In this document: piece after piece, positions 32,230-43,978 of the stretch
How the letters are laid out: each line of letters opens with the position of its first letter
How positions within the stretch are numbered: the stretch's first letter is position 1
From: Cladobotryum mycophilum
Taxonomy: Eukaryota > Ascomycota > Sordariomycetes > Hypocreales > Hypocreaceae
DNA: 64,000 nucleotides
Assembly (NCBI GenBank): GCA_036429605.1
Contig: JAVFKD010000002.1
Coordinates: forward strand, 3,410,001-3,474,000
Direction of reading: 5' to 3'
The notes under the pieces: model-generated
Seen by the model: only the letters and a program-made list of their open reading frames with translations
Database searches by the model: none
Told to the model about the DNA's origin: nothing
Position numbers and translations under genes: made by a program

Positions 32230-34419
32230 ATGATACCAGCCTTTGCTGAGACGTCGTTACCAACTCGGACAACCGTTTTGTTAGCACCAACGATTACCGA
32301 CGGTTTAAGAGGCAACGGTAGCCATCATGGTGGAGGTGGCGGAGATGGCGGAGATACACTTCAAGAGTGGTCATCTTTAATCGGTATCATCACGGCCATT
32401 GTGGGCAACGTCCTAATTGCGCTCGCCCTCAATGTGCAGAGATACGCGCACACACGACTTCACAGAGAAAAGAATCAGATACGACGAAGGGCGCGAGCAG
32501 CGCTGAAACGTGCGCAGAGCAGCAGAGAATCTGGAACATACGGCACAATCCCCGACGGGGTGGAAAACGGCCAGAATGGTCACAGTAATGGCAACGTCGG
32601 CACCTTGCTCGACTCCGATGACGATTTCGAAGGGGACCAAGACTACCATGAGGACGATCCGTTAACCGCATCGTTTCAGTCTGGCTCCACGACAGCCGGC
32701 ACAGATAGCGAAGACGAGAATGATGCACCCAAGCCCACTGGCTCCTATTTAAAATCGCCATACTGGTGGCTCGGACAGATCTTGATAACATTGGGAGAAA
32801 TGGGCAACTTCTTGGCATATGGATTCGCTCCAGCCTCGATTGTCTCTCCGCTTGGTGTGGTCGCGCTGATATCCAATTGCATCATCGCGCCCGCCATGTT
32901 TCATGAAAAATTTCGGCACCGGGATTTCTGGGGTGTCGTTATTGCGGTATCAGGGGTAGTCACCGTCGTTTTAAGCGCGAAACAAGAAGAAACGAAATTA
33001 GGTCCTGACGACGTGTGGGGTGCCATCACAACGATGGAATTCGAGATTTACATGGGCGTCACGTCTGCACTCATTATTGCCCTCATGTGGGCCAGTAGGA
33101 GATATGGGAAGCGCACAATTCTCATCGACTTGGGCCTTGTTGGCCTCTTCGGTATGTCATACGGCTCTTAATATTCCCGTCTTGTACACTAATTTATACC
33201 AAATGCAGGAGGTTATACAGCGCTATCCACCAAAGGTGTATCATCCATGCTCTCCTCGACCCTCTGGGGAGCCTTCAAGACTCCAGTGACATATGTGCTC
33301 CTCTTTGTTCTTCTGGTTACTGCAATCATGCAGATTCGATACGTCAACAAGGCTTTACAACGTTTCGATTCAACCCAGGTTATACCTATTCAGTTCGTCA
33401 TGTTCACTCTAAGTGTCATCGTTGGAAGCGCTGTTCTGTTTCGCGACTTTGAAAAGACAACAGCAGAACAAGCTGCAAAGTTTGTGGGCGGTTGTCTTCT
33501 CACCTTTTTCGGTGTTTTCCTCATTACAACTGGGAGAGGACACAAGGATGATGACGAAGATTTCTTATCCGAAGCTGATGGCATTGAGGAGACCATTGGC
33601 TTAACCCAACATGATGGGAGCTCCTCGTTCCCTCCATATCAAGATGATCCCACACCAAAAACACGATCTCGTCGATCTAGTAGACTTTCACGAGTAAGTT
33701 TTGCTGAGGCAGTCAAACCGGAATCAGCCCGGGACGGGGCTGGAGTTTCTTCGCTTCGGTATCCTGAAGCAAACAGCTCTCCTATACATCTTCATGAGCA
33801 AACAGACGCGCTTGTCAGCAATCCATGGCAAAGCTCATGGGAACCCTCATTGTCACCTCCAAGAGGGATCCGAACGATTTCAGCAGATTCTGTAGCAACC
33901 CGGTCTGTTTTGGGTTTGACACCAATCCATTCACATTCTACGACACCAACAAAGGACCCCCAAATACCACCAACATATTCAACTGACCGGCCAGTGACGC
34001 CGCGCGGACACAGCCACAAATCGAGTGTTCATCATCGTTCGAGGACATTTATTTCGCCTTCTCCCCTTTCATCTACAGTGACAACCGTTGTCAAGGATGC
34101 TTTTCTCCGAGAAGGTGACAGCTCTATAGCGAACAGGTCCTCTATGAGACGTACTTTTCGCTCCAGTATTAGGGCCAGCCTCTTCTTTGACGATGACGAT
34201 GAAATCAGACCTATCCCGGAGCAGGCGCTTATTCCGGCCTCGGATGACAACCTACTGAGATCGTCCGAGAATATGGATGCTGAGATTGTTGGTGATGCGC
34301 CCCGCACAAGGTCCCGAAGCCTCAGCGATGCTATTGGGGAGTTCTTCCGCCCAAAGAAGGATTCCAAAGAGAGTGGCTTGGCCAGTGATGGAGAGGCGGA
34401 TTTCAGTCGCAGTCCGTGA
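32230..34419 (+). CDS. NIPA/DUF803-type magnesium transporter
   Basis: Multi-span membrane protein of 710 residues in two exons, 32230-33151 and 33209-34419 (57-nt intron). The NIPA domain is split. The first helix (SLIGIITAIVGNVLIALALN) is followed by an ~110-residue acidic hydrophilic insert. The fold then resumes with YWWLGQILITLGEMGNFLAY, GFAPASIVSPLGVVALISNC and later KGVSSMLSSTLWGAFKTPVT, QVIPIQFVMFTLSVIVGSAV and FVGGCLLTFFGVFLIT. About 300 Ser/Thr/Pro-rich, probably cytosolic residues follow, containing RSRRSSRLSRVSF, a likely kinase target. Family knowledge: NIPA proteins carry Mg2+ and sit in endosomal or plasma membranes. Fungal members are poorly characterised, so the substrate is inferred. 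Confidence 0.82.
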
Positions 34420-35813
34420 AAAAATAAATTGGCTGTCATCTTTGTGTCTATTCGGTTGATTGATATAATGCATATGTCCTGAGTTTATGGGGGCTAATCA
34501 CTGTGGTGGCGTTTGGCATGGAAAGCGGCCTTGTACAGGCTTCTGCTTTGGATTTCGACTTTTCTCTCTCTTTTTTGTTTTGTTCCACTAAGTCCAAAAT
34601 GTCAACTTTGGCTATGGTTAGACAAGTTCATTCCGTTAATTAGCATCATGAAGATACCATATACAAGTGTGGGTTGGGTTGACAGCCTGCCTGGCTTTAA
34701 TTCTATTGTGTGTATGTAACAATGTCAATTAGAGAGCGATCAAAGGGGTGGAATCCTGTTTTTCATTAATGTTGTGTTTGATATGAGGTCGATGGTAGTG
34801 ATAGCATTTGCCTCTGTAAGGCATAACAGTAGGTTACCCTAAAGCATACATATATAATTACGTGATTATTATTTACCTCTTACCTTTTTCCCTTTGTATA
34901 TTTGTTTTATATAGTATGGGTAGGCTTGATTATGTTACCGATACACATCTTCCAATACACTACATAAGTCATCATGCATTACTATTAGAGAAGAAGAAAA
35001 AAGAAAAAAAGAAACAATAAAAATCGACCAAAAAATGTGTAGCTTCTCTTTGATTGAGCGTGTCTATTACCTAATTCTTCTAAAAACAATATCCTTACTT
35101 GTTATCGTCTAGCCTTTGACAAAGTAGTTTGTCTCTGTGAGCTTTATCATAATAGTGTACAAAATTTAGAAGCTTCTTCTATTATGTTGTTGTTTTTGGG
35201 GGCGCGACGTCGAGCTCCAAGAGCACCATTGCTGGAAGCTACTTCCCGTCGTATGATGACGCAGATTGTGCCATGACGTAGAACTTCAGTAATCCAGGTG
35301 ATTTGGAGCGCTATTAGCATTCGCTTTAACTCATTTTTCAGGTCATTGTGAGAAATCGTCCAAGATCCAACCAGAATAGATGTCGATGTTGTCACAGAGA
35401 CGCCACATGCATCCTGCGCACTCTACCTACTACGTGGCAAACATTCAGTGCCCAAATGAACAGGGCGCATAAGAAAGGATCCAATGTCAGGAGCAAAACA
35501 CAGCCTGAGACCTGTAATTAATGATTTGACAGAAAATGCAACTCGCCGGATTGGCCCATGACCGAAAGAGGTAAAATGAGGAAATTGGCTGATCTACATC
35601 TCCACTTTTTTGTCTCTGTGATCATCTCAGACAGTGAGGCACTGTTAGTCCGAAATAGGAAATACGCAGCGCTCTGCTATATTTGGGCGCGAGCATACAA
35701 CTGATGTCTTTCTATATAAACTTGATCAACGCTTGATCGTTTTGCATTTCCAAGATGAACCGCAAGGAAAAGCAAGCGCTTCATCTTCTTCTTCCTCATA
35801 TTAATCACACAAA
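34420..35813. other. 1.4-kb intergenic region
   Basis: AT-rich around 34840-35040, with an A/G-rich run at 34990-35015. No domain is recognised. A frame at 35147-35395 on the minus strand is open for 82 residues but shows nothing recognisable; I do not call it a gene. Confidence 0.35.
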
Positions 35814-37668
35814 ATGCACATTCTTCAATCGCTGATTGCACCACTGCCTCTGCTGGCATTGAGCGTCCAGGCTCACCCAGCACAGGAACAACAACAACAA
35901 CAGCATCATGCCCGCACTGAGACAATTCACTGGGCTCCATGCCAGAAGCCGAACCCGACATCTATGCAATGCGCTACCCTAAAGGTCCCTCTCGACTATA
36001 CCGACAAAAAGTCAACTGAGACAGTGGACTTGAAGCTGCTTCGCGTTCCTGCAGCTGTCAAGGCGCCCAAAAAGCGAAGCATCCTGCTCAACTTTGGAGG
36101 CCCAGGAGCCAGCGGTGTCGATGATTTTGACTACTTTGCTGAACGTATACAAGCGTAAGATGATGATAGTTGCTCAGTTATAAAATCCGATGGATGCTTA
36201 CGTTGTCACTCTATAGAGCCACGGGTGGTATCCACGATCTCATCACATTTGTGCCACGGTATGTTGGAATATCAGCCCCTTAACATGTCTCCTCTTCTCA
36301 AACTAACACCCGACTGCTAGTGGAACCAATGATACACTTCCATTTTCCTGCTATGCCGATGAGGTCTCCAGGAATATTGGAACATCTGCTCTCACGGGTA
36401 ATGCCTCTGATGTCGCTCTTGGTCAGGTCTGGGCAAAAGCCACCATCTTCGCCGAGACTTGCCACACGGCGCAAAACAAGACGGGCAATTTTATCGGAAC
36501 CGCCTTTGTGGCGCGTGATATGATGCGCATCGTCGACGCTCTGGGTGAAGACGGCATGCTGCGCTACTGGGGCGTTTCTTATGGAAGCCTTCTCGGCTCT
36601 ACAGCCGTTGCCATGTTTCCCGACAAGGTTGACAAGGTGGTCTTGGACGGTGTTGTCAATCCCTTTGAGTACTACGAGAATCGGTATTCCTCTCACTCTC
36701 TCCGCTGCCCTGGCGTGTGTCTTCTTTGGCATCTCTTGACTAACTGGTAAACAGTGAGGTTGAATTGCTCACGGACACTGATGCATCATTCCTAGGATTC
36801 ATCAAAGGATGCGTTGCCGCTCCTAAAGCTTGCCCCCTTGCCCAAAACCTCACCGCTGCGGAGCTCGAAAACAAGCTCTACGATTTTTTCGAGACACTCA
36901 AGCAAAATCCCATCCCCATCCCAATCCCGGGCTTCCCCGGAGGAGGTCTGATTCTCGACTCCAGCACCGTCAAGTACATCATCCAGTCCAGTCTTGACTT
37001 CCCCAGCACATGGCCAGGTTTGTCCGAGACGATCCATAACTTGATGACGGGCAACTTTTCTGCTTTCGTTAGTGGTGACGGTGGTGTTCCCTTGTTGGAT
37101 GGGGCAGGTGGGCACACGGAGGCGCTTCAGGGAATCAAGTGCAGCGACGTGCGCGTTCACACGCCAAACCTCGACGACATGCGTCCCTTATTCGAGAAGC
37201 GTCACAAGATGGGCCGCTTCTTTGGGGATGTCACGGATGAGATGCCTGCGCGATGCGCACAGTGGAAGTTGCCCGCCAAGGAGCGATACATGGGAGACTT
37301 CAAAGTCAAGCCCAAGAACCCCGTTCTGCTCATTGGCAACACCCATGATCCCGTTACTCCTCTTGTATCGGCGCGAAACGTCAGTGAGACATTTGAAGGA
37401 AGTGTTTTGCTTCACCAAGACAGTTACGGGGTAAGTCTCTCACTCTCACCAACGTGATTTGGACAATGGCTAACTAAGATTGCTGCAGCATGACAGTTTG
37501 ATGCAGGGTTCGCTGTGCACGGCGAGAGCGGTCAGATCGTACTTTGTGAATGGTACGCTGCCCAAGAAAGGAACTAAGTGCGAAGTCAAAGTTCCCCTTT
37601 TCTCCGGCGAAGAGGGTTGGGATGAGGTCGTTAAGCAATTAAAGGCCGATCCTAACGCTACCAATTGA
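35814..37668 (+). CDS. Secreted alpha/beta hydrolase with TAP-like C-terminal domain (peptidase S33 type)
   Basis: Five exons (35814-36154, 36217-36258, 36321-36683, 36755-37430, 37489-37668) close in phase and give 533 residues. The N-terminus is a signal peptide (MHILQSLIAPLPLLALSVQA) followed by a Gln/His-rich stretch. Hydrolase elements are the oxyanion loop NFGGPGASG, the nucleophile elbow GVSYGSLLG, the acid in IGNTHDPVTP and the histidine in YGHDSL. The TAP-like domain (tripeptidyl-aminopeptidase-like) covers roughly the last 110 residues. Bacterial relatives release N-terminal di- or tripeptides. Fungal homologues are usually annotated as proteinases or ester hydrolases, and the substrate is unknown. 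Several NxS/T sites fit secretion. Confidence 0.8.
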
Positions 37669-38341
37669 GCAGAGTCGAAGAGGTTTGGGAGCTTGGGCGA
37701 CGTGCAAATGATACACCTCCGTCTCGCGACGATTGCACAGGGGTATTAGAAGGGTCACATACAGAGTGTTTGGTGGAGTCGTTTGGCTGCCCATACGGAG
37801 TAGTCTTTGGGCCATTGTAATTCGGCATTTATTATCTTCCAAGTATAGATTGTCTGGGGTGGATTTTGGAGTTTGCTTTGTAATAATAGCTCGACGTGTT
37901 TATCAATTCAACCAAACCACTTTAACTTTAATGTTTCTCTGACGAGCTGGAGGATTGCCAAGAATGTCTTTGGGCGTAGTGTAACTCGAGAGTGTCTCAG
38001 CCTTGTTCTTGTCTTCCAATTGCATTTCATGGGGAGAGCACGTGCGATGTGGTCTGGCCGAAAACCTCACAAATTACAATGGTAAGAGGGGCATTTTTAG
38101 GGATATCTCGAAAAGTGATTGGGGGTTTGTATGTATTACCTTGATTAATATTTGTCCCACCTCTCCCTCCGGGGGTGGGGAAGGGAGACCTGTTTGTGAT
38201 GTTGGCTGCCGCCCACTACATGGGTATAAACTTATGCATAATACCTCCCCAAGAGACTGATTAAACGGAGGACGGATGAATACTTGGTACGGCATCCATT
38301 TGACGGAACAATGCACACTATGCTATAGCATCTAGACAAAG
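37669..38341. other. Intergenic region hydrolase to DUF3176
   Basis: 673 bases with no supported gene. It has one ACGGAGTA octamer (37794-37801) and a purine/pyrimidine-biased stretch CTCCCTCCGGGGGTGGGGAA near 38163-38182. Confidence 0.35.
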
Positions 38342-40529
38342 ATGAGCAGTCTCGCTACTAATCTTCTCAGCTCAACCCCTGATGATGAACATACTGGGTC
38401 AATCCAATTGCAGGACACTCATCGCAAGCCAGTCAATACTCCTGTAAGCGCACAGCAAAGAACAGTCGATGGCGGTCCGGAATATCGCGCCATCTCCAAT
38501 TCATCACATGGTGAACCTGATTTGAACCAGCCTGCAAGTCCCGGCTCGGGAAGCCGGGTGAGACTTGATCAACCTGGCAAGTTCTATATTCTGGAAAAAG
38601 ACAATACTGTTCACAGAGATCCAAGCGTATCTCGATCCCTCAAGGCGTGGATGCCCGAGATCTGGTGCTGCATTCTCGCGATCGTGCTTCTGGTCGTCTT
38701 GGCCATAACCTTATCCCTGTTCGACGGCCAGTGCCTACCAGACTGGCCACTTGGGTTTACCGTCAACACGGCCGTTGCTCTGCTCTCAACTGTTTGTCGC
38801 ACCGCAGTTGTTATCCCGATAGCAGAGGGCATCTCCCAGCTGAAATGGAACTGGTTCGTCACTGGACAACGGCCCGTCAGAGACATACACGTCTTTGATC
38901 AAGCTAGCCGGGGACCTTGGGGTTCTCTTATGTTACTGACCAAAGTGCGAGGGAGGTAGGTATCCGACGCTTGATCTGTCCGGGGGTTTGGCATGCATAC
39001 TAAAAGCTATACAATAGGTTTACGTTTCTTAGCATAGTGGCCTCGATCATACTTGTAGGCAGTCTTGTAACACCTCCCCTTACCCAGTCCACCATATCCT
39101 ATTCAACCCGCCTTGTCGCGACACTCGACGAGAACGTCGTCACCAAGGCCGCCATAAAATACCCAGATGGTATACGCTACAATTCAGGTGGCCCCCGCCC
39201 ATATTCGCTGAGGCTATCAACACTGGATGGTTAACGTTGTTACTCAGGGCAGGATACCCAGCAAGCGATTGCAGATGGCATGCTACGAGCTGCGCGCCAA
39301 GCTGTATTCCACGCACTTGATGAACCCTGGCCTCCACCGGAGCCGAGATGTCCCACGGCACAGTGCCGCTGGAAGCTGTTCAGTTCTTTAGCTGTTTGTG
39401 TTAGCATGGGAAATATCACCAAGAGCCTTGATCACTCCTATTTTTCAGACGAGGGAAGGCTGCGGGACTGGTCAGGATCAGTGAGCAAGTATATTGATCT
39501 GAACGTGACATCCCCAATGCCCGAGTTTGCTACATTTCCGGAGCCCCGCAAGTCTCTACTCCAATGGGACAATCCCCATCTTTTAACAGCGACGATTGCC
39601 CAATTCTTCTTTGTTTACAAGCTTCCTAGTAATGTACCTATAAGTCCGTCTCTGAGGCCCCAAGCCATTGAGCTCCTCTTGCACTATTGCGTCAATACCT
39701 ACAACATCAGCGTCGAAAAGAGTCTCTCAAAGGCAGAGTTGATATACTCCAACGTGGGAATAGACAGCATAGATAAAAAGGGAGAGGTTATCCCTATGGT
39801 GGATCACGAGGGACAGCGCGGCTTCAACGTTTCTGGAACCTGGGCATACACCGCGCTCGAAACGGGCTTGCAAGACACCTTTACTGGAGTTTGGTACAGT
39901 AATGCGTCCACGGGAACGATTGGGTTGTCCATGTATCAATTGGGGATGACCCTCTTCAACGGAGTCAGCACTTATATGGATGGCAGTAGCCCGAAAACAA
40001 TGGGGGACGCGCAACAGATAATTTGGAATAATCTCAAGAATTTTTCGGGGACCATTGCCGATGCAATGACGGCATAGTAAGCTGCTCAATATTATAAAAA
40101 AATATATAAAAAAACATCTTTTGATAAAGAACTAACGTGTGAGGAAACAGCATGCGAACCAACCAAGCAACAGGCGATGTTATAGGAGAATCTCTGAGTC
40201 TAGAGACCTTCATCACCGTCCGCTGGGGTTGGCTCTCGTTTCTGGCAATCCAGGTTAGCTTGGCCAACATCTTTCTCATCGCCGTCATGGTTCAAACGAG
40301 AAGATTGGACTTTCAGGTCATCAAGAGCTCCAACATTGCAGAGCTATTTGCTATCCGTCGTCGATTGGAAGGCGAAATGGATGCGGCGGCATCAGCTACA
40401 GTAGACTGTAAGACAGAGTTGATGGGTATTAAACGGGAAGTCAATGAGCATCTTCTTGGAAGACTATCAAGGGAAGAAGGGGATGTGTGGAATTTAGAAA
40501 TTGAGCGTCGAGAGTCGACGCGAGAATAG
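38342..40529 (+). CDS. DUF3176 membrane protein
   Basis: Four exons (38342-38955, 39018-39187, 39248-40076, 40151-40529) close in phase and give 663 residues. After a ~100-residue disordered N-terminus comes the DUF3176 block: membrane segment EIWCCILAIVLLVVLAITLS, then DWPLGFTVNTAVALLSTVCR, AEGISQLKWNWF and the signature HVFDQASRGPWGSLMLL. A second membrane segment follows. A large, probably extracytoplasmic region has many NxS/T sites. A final membrane segment (WGWLSFLAIQVSLANIFLIA) precedes a ~90-residue cytosolic tail. DUF3176 proteins are abundant in filamentous ascomycetes and of unknown function. They often vary in copy number and sit in accessory regions, as here. Confidence 0.85.
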
Positions 40530-40618
40530 GCTTTGGTAACCAGAAAGCATACTGAAGCAAGGAGGCAGAGACTAGATTCAAGATTGTCTCTCGGCTGCTG
40601 AACTTTCAAGCATCTGGA

Positions 40619-43600
40619 CTATCCTGTCAAATCAGCTTTATTTTGGCAGCGCGATGGCCGTTTGTCCATCCTTGTCCATGAGTTCAAGATCCGCACCGGC
40701 CCCAAGTAAAATAGAACAATGCGCTCCAAACCCCAAGCCGAGGCTAACAATAAAGATGACTTCCCTTCTTCTGTTGTTGTATTGATGTTTACATCTGTCC
40801 GTTTCTCTAGGAGTTCAACGATGGCCTCGTGTCCCCTGCTGACCGCATGAAACAAGGGGGTCAACCCATGGGCATCGGGTACATCGGGTTCTGCTCCCTC
40901 GTCGAGAAGTTGCTCAATGGCATGGGCATCCCCACCAACAGCTGCAGTTCGAAATTTTGCAATGCGATGCCACTTTTCCCCGACTGCGTGATGATATGAT
41001 CAGAACATAGGCCAAGGAGTACTTTCATCGTTCTGTTCCCATTTCAACGCACTGCAATCTTCAACATCTCCTCAGTGATAAGACCATGGCTGTTGCATCG
41101 ATCCAGAAGGATCTCAATTGGTCTAGAACCAATGTAATTATAGAGTACAGCAAGTAGAGTATTCTCCATAATAGTAATCCCAGTGCCTGGACGGTCAAGG
41201 AGCAAAGCCCACAGAGCTTTATGATCTCTCTTGTCATAGTAATGTAGTCTCCCTACCTATCAAAAAGTTCTTTCATGATATCTCCGTCATTTTTTCTATT
41301 TCTCACTGCAGCCAGTACAACTCGTTCGGTAGCCTTCGCTCCAGCATCAAGCAACTTGGAAATAACCATCAGATGCCCAAACTTAACCACTCCTTCGAGT
41401 GGTGTTACGCCCTCACTGTTGGCATGATCAAGTCGGCTCTCATATTCCTCGCCGTCGAGTCTAGCCACATGATCGAGCAGCACACAAATCCCCCATCGTA
41501 CAGCTATGTGCAGTAGGTAATGATTGCTGCTTTGAAACCTTTCTCCGTGGGAAATTGAAGGCAGGATCACCTTGTATTATTTCTAGCCAGCACTCTCGAC
41601 TTGAAGAATAAACGTTGAAAAATTACGTTTGAGACTCCCTCACCTCAAATCTCGACTGAGCCACGCGCGCATGATTCGCCCACTCTGTCCTAGTATAATA
41701 TGATAACTGGGAGCGCGATTGGTTACTTTTGTGGGAATCCCGAATCAGGATATCAAGGCATCTGTAAGCAACATCTGCATGCGCTTGGAGTGGATCGGTC
41801 AAATAATCAGAGCCGAGTCTGAAGACAAAATCTTTGACAGAGTGATGAAGAAGGACACCTTTCATCCTGAACAAGGATAAGCAAACGGCAAGGCTCAACA
41901 TGTTTGCGCATGAACTGAGATCGAGTTTCTAGATATGCCTCGTCTTGATGGAGTTGGCAAGCATCAGAGAGCTCTAGCAAGCTGAGTGGCCGAAAACACA
42001 CCGCAACGAATGCCAAGAGGCGACGAATGATACAAGTTCTGAGTCCATTCTTCTTGAGAGCCGCGTCGGGAAGCTTCTCATATAGTGAGTGAAGTCCCTT
42101 TGGCATATCTCTCAAATATTGAATAGTGTCCTTGGAATTGATTGACTCTAGTTCCTTGCATGCTAAGCCGATTCAAAGAAAAGTTCTCTCTGCTTTTTCT
42201 TATAGGATTCGTTGATTTCTTCCTTTATTGCAGAAGAATAGCGCTTCTTCTTAGCAAGCTCTGCTACCCATACTGTTATGCAAAGATCGATGTCTTGTTT
42301 TGCATTCGGAAACGAAGCCAAATCCTCATTCGCAAACATTTCGAGGCTTTCACGAATTTCTGGATACGGTCTGCTAGTGACCAAAATCTGAATGTTTGGG
42401 CAGTCTGGGCCTTTAAAAGTCTTGCAAAGTAGCTGCAATAGAATGGCCTGGGATTCTTGATCGCATTCGTCAAGAGCATTGATGATTGCAACATTTCCGC
42501 CCTGTGCTTGCAAGATATAATCGAGAAGCTGTGGATGTTGTTGGACAAACTGGAGGAGAAGACCTCTGACAATCGACGTGGCTGTCTCCCGCTTTTCGAA
42601 GCTCGAATTACAGAAAAAGTATGTCAACGTTTTCCCTTTTGTTTGAGAGAAAAAGGTCGCGTAAACAACTCCTGGCTTCGGGCCTCTGCTTAAGTGCATC
42701 TTAAGATTATCAGCAACATTCATAAAACCTTGGCACAAGCAACCTACAATTCCTATCCGTAATCATTGGCTTTACTACAAATCATATTATTGAGGTGTAT
42801 ACATTAAAGTATTGAGCTGCGCACGCTTATCTCGATGCTGGGAAACAGCTGCTGCGTTGGTACACATCTTAGATATCGTTTCTGAGACGCGAATGAAGGC
42901 GCGGTCGTTGGGCCCAGAGTATTTATTTATTTTTAGATGATCTGTATATAATGCATGTCTTTCGAGCCCAGATATGCATGCGGAAGCCTCTTCTACGACC
43001 TAAAAAAAACAAAAACAAAAGAGTAAGTGGAAGCTCTCGGCATCAGAGTCTGTTCGTTTAACATACCATCCTTTCGCTATGCTAGTGATACTAATACCTG
43101 ATTTATGGCTATAGTCTGTTTCGTAAAGCTCGCTAAAACAGGAGACAGGCGTTGACAATTCGTTGCGAAGTCGACAGAAACTATGGAGTTTGTCCAGCAG
43201 CACAGCGCTATCATAACCAAGGTCACCAATAATTCCAGCGTGAGAGCCCGCCAGTTTCATCAGCCAGCCAAGAGACTCGGCGAATTCCTTCCATTTAGTT
43301 CCCCTGAAAGGTGTGCCAAGAAATACTAGACCCCCGGTTGCTTTTGGCAGATATTTATAAGCGCTCTCAGCACCAGCGTATAGAAGACCCTTTTTCTATA
43401 ATCAGCGAAACAGTCAAGGGAAAGGAGTATGCCAACTTAAGACTTGCATGCGCAATGAGATTTCCGCCTATACTATGACCGACGAATATGATGGGACGAT
43501 CCCGAACGTCGTTGCGGAATGTGTGTATACTGTGAACCAGTTCCTCTCCACAAAGTTGAGGGCGCGTCTTGGGGGCATTTGCATGCCATCGCGAATCACA

Positions 43601-43978
43601 GCTGTAAACGATTATCCTCGATTTGGGCACCTTTGCTGGCAGCATATCAGGGTCCTTTAGCCAGTTTACATGCTTTGTACCATCCTTCCAAGTCCATGAC
43701 CAGTCAACATCCGAACCGAGGCCAAGAACCGCGATGATACTACTTCAGTTAGATGGCTTCATCGTTGAGATTGGTAGCAAGACCTACTAAACCTCGGGAT
43801 TGCTTTCTGGTGGACCATAGTACAATATCTCCAGCGGTTCTCTGGAACAATTATGTGAAATAGTTAGGATGGTTTCGTTTTTTATCACAGTGCATTGGTT
43901 CACAAACCTATCCTTTGGGTGGTGGTGGCAATTTGTTTTTTGCCGACAACTACAAGCAGACCAAAGTATATATGGCAA
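40619..43978 (-). pseudogene. Decayed NLR-like gene: alpha/beta hydrolase - NACHT - ankyrin
   Basis: Fragments on the minus strand keep the order of a fungal STAND (NLR-like) receptor. (a) 43978-43000: hydrolase-like effector (IIAVLGLGSDVDWSWTW, PIIFVGHSIGGNLIAHA, GGLVFLGTPFRGTKWKEF). (b) 42738-42163: NACHT remnants (YFFCNSSFEKRETATSIVRG, NVAIINALDECDQES, IQILVTSRPYPEIRESLEMF). (c) 42115-41623: winged-helix region (RRLLAFVAVCFRPLSLLELS, LLHHSVKDF). (d) 41570-40619: ankyrin-like repeats (LLHIAVRWGICVLLDHVARL, DAHGLTPLFHAVSRGHEAIV). Damage: the nucleotide-binding P-loop segment expected before 42730 is absent, some 40 residues seem missing before NVAIINALDEC, the frame changes near 41867, TAA interrupts at 41623, and another frame change precedes the ankyrin part. 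In intact relatives ligand binding to the repeats triggers NACHT oligomerisation, often in non-self recognition. Introns explain some breaks but not the missing P-loop. Confidence 0.7.
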
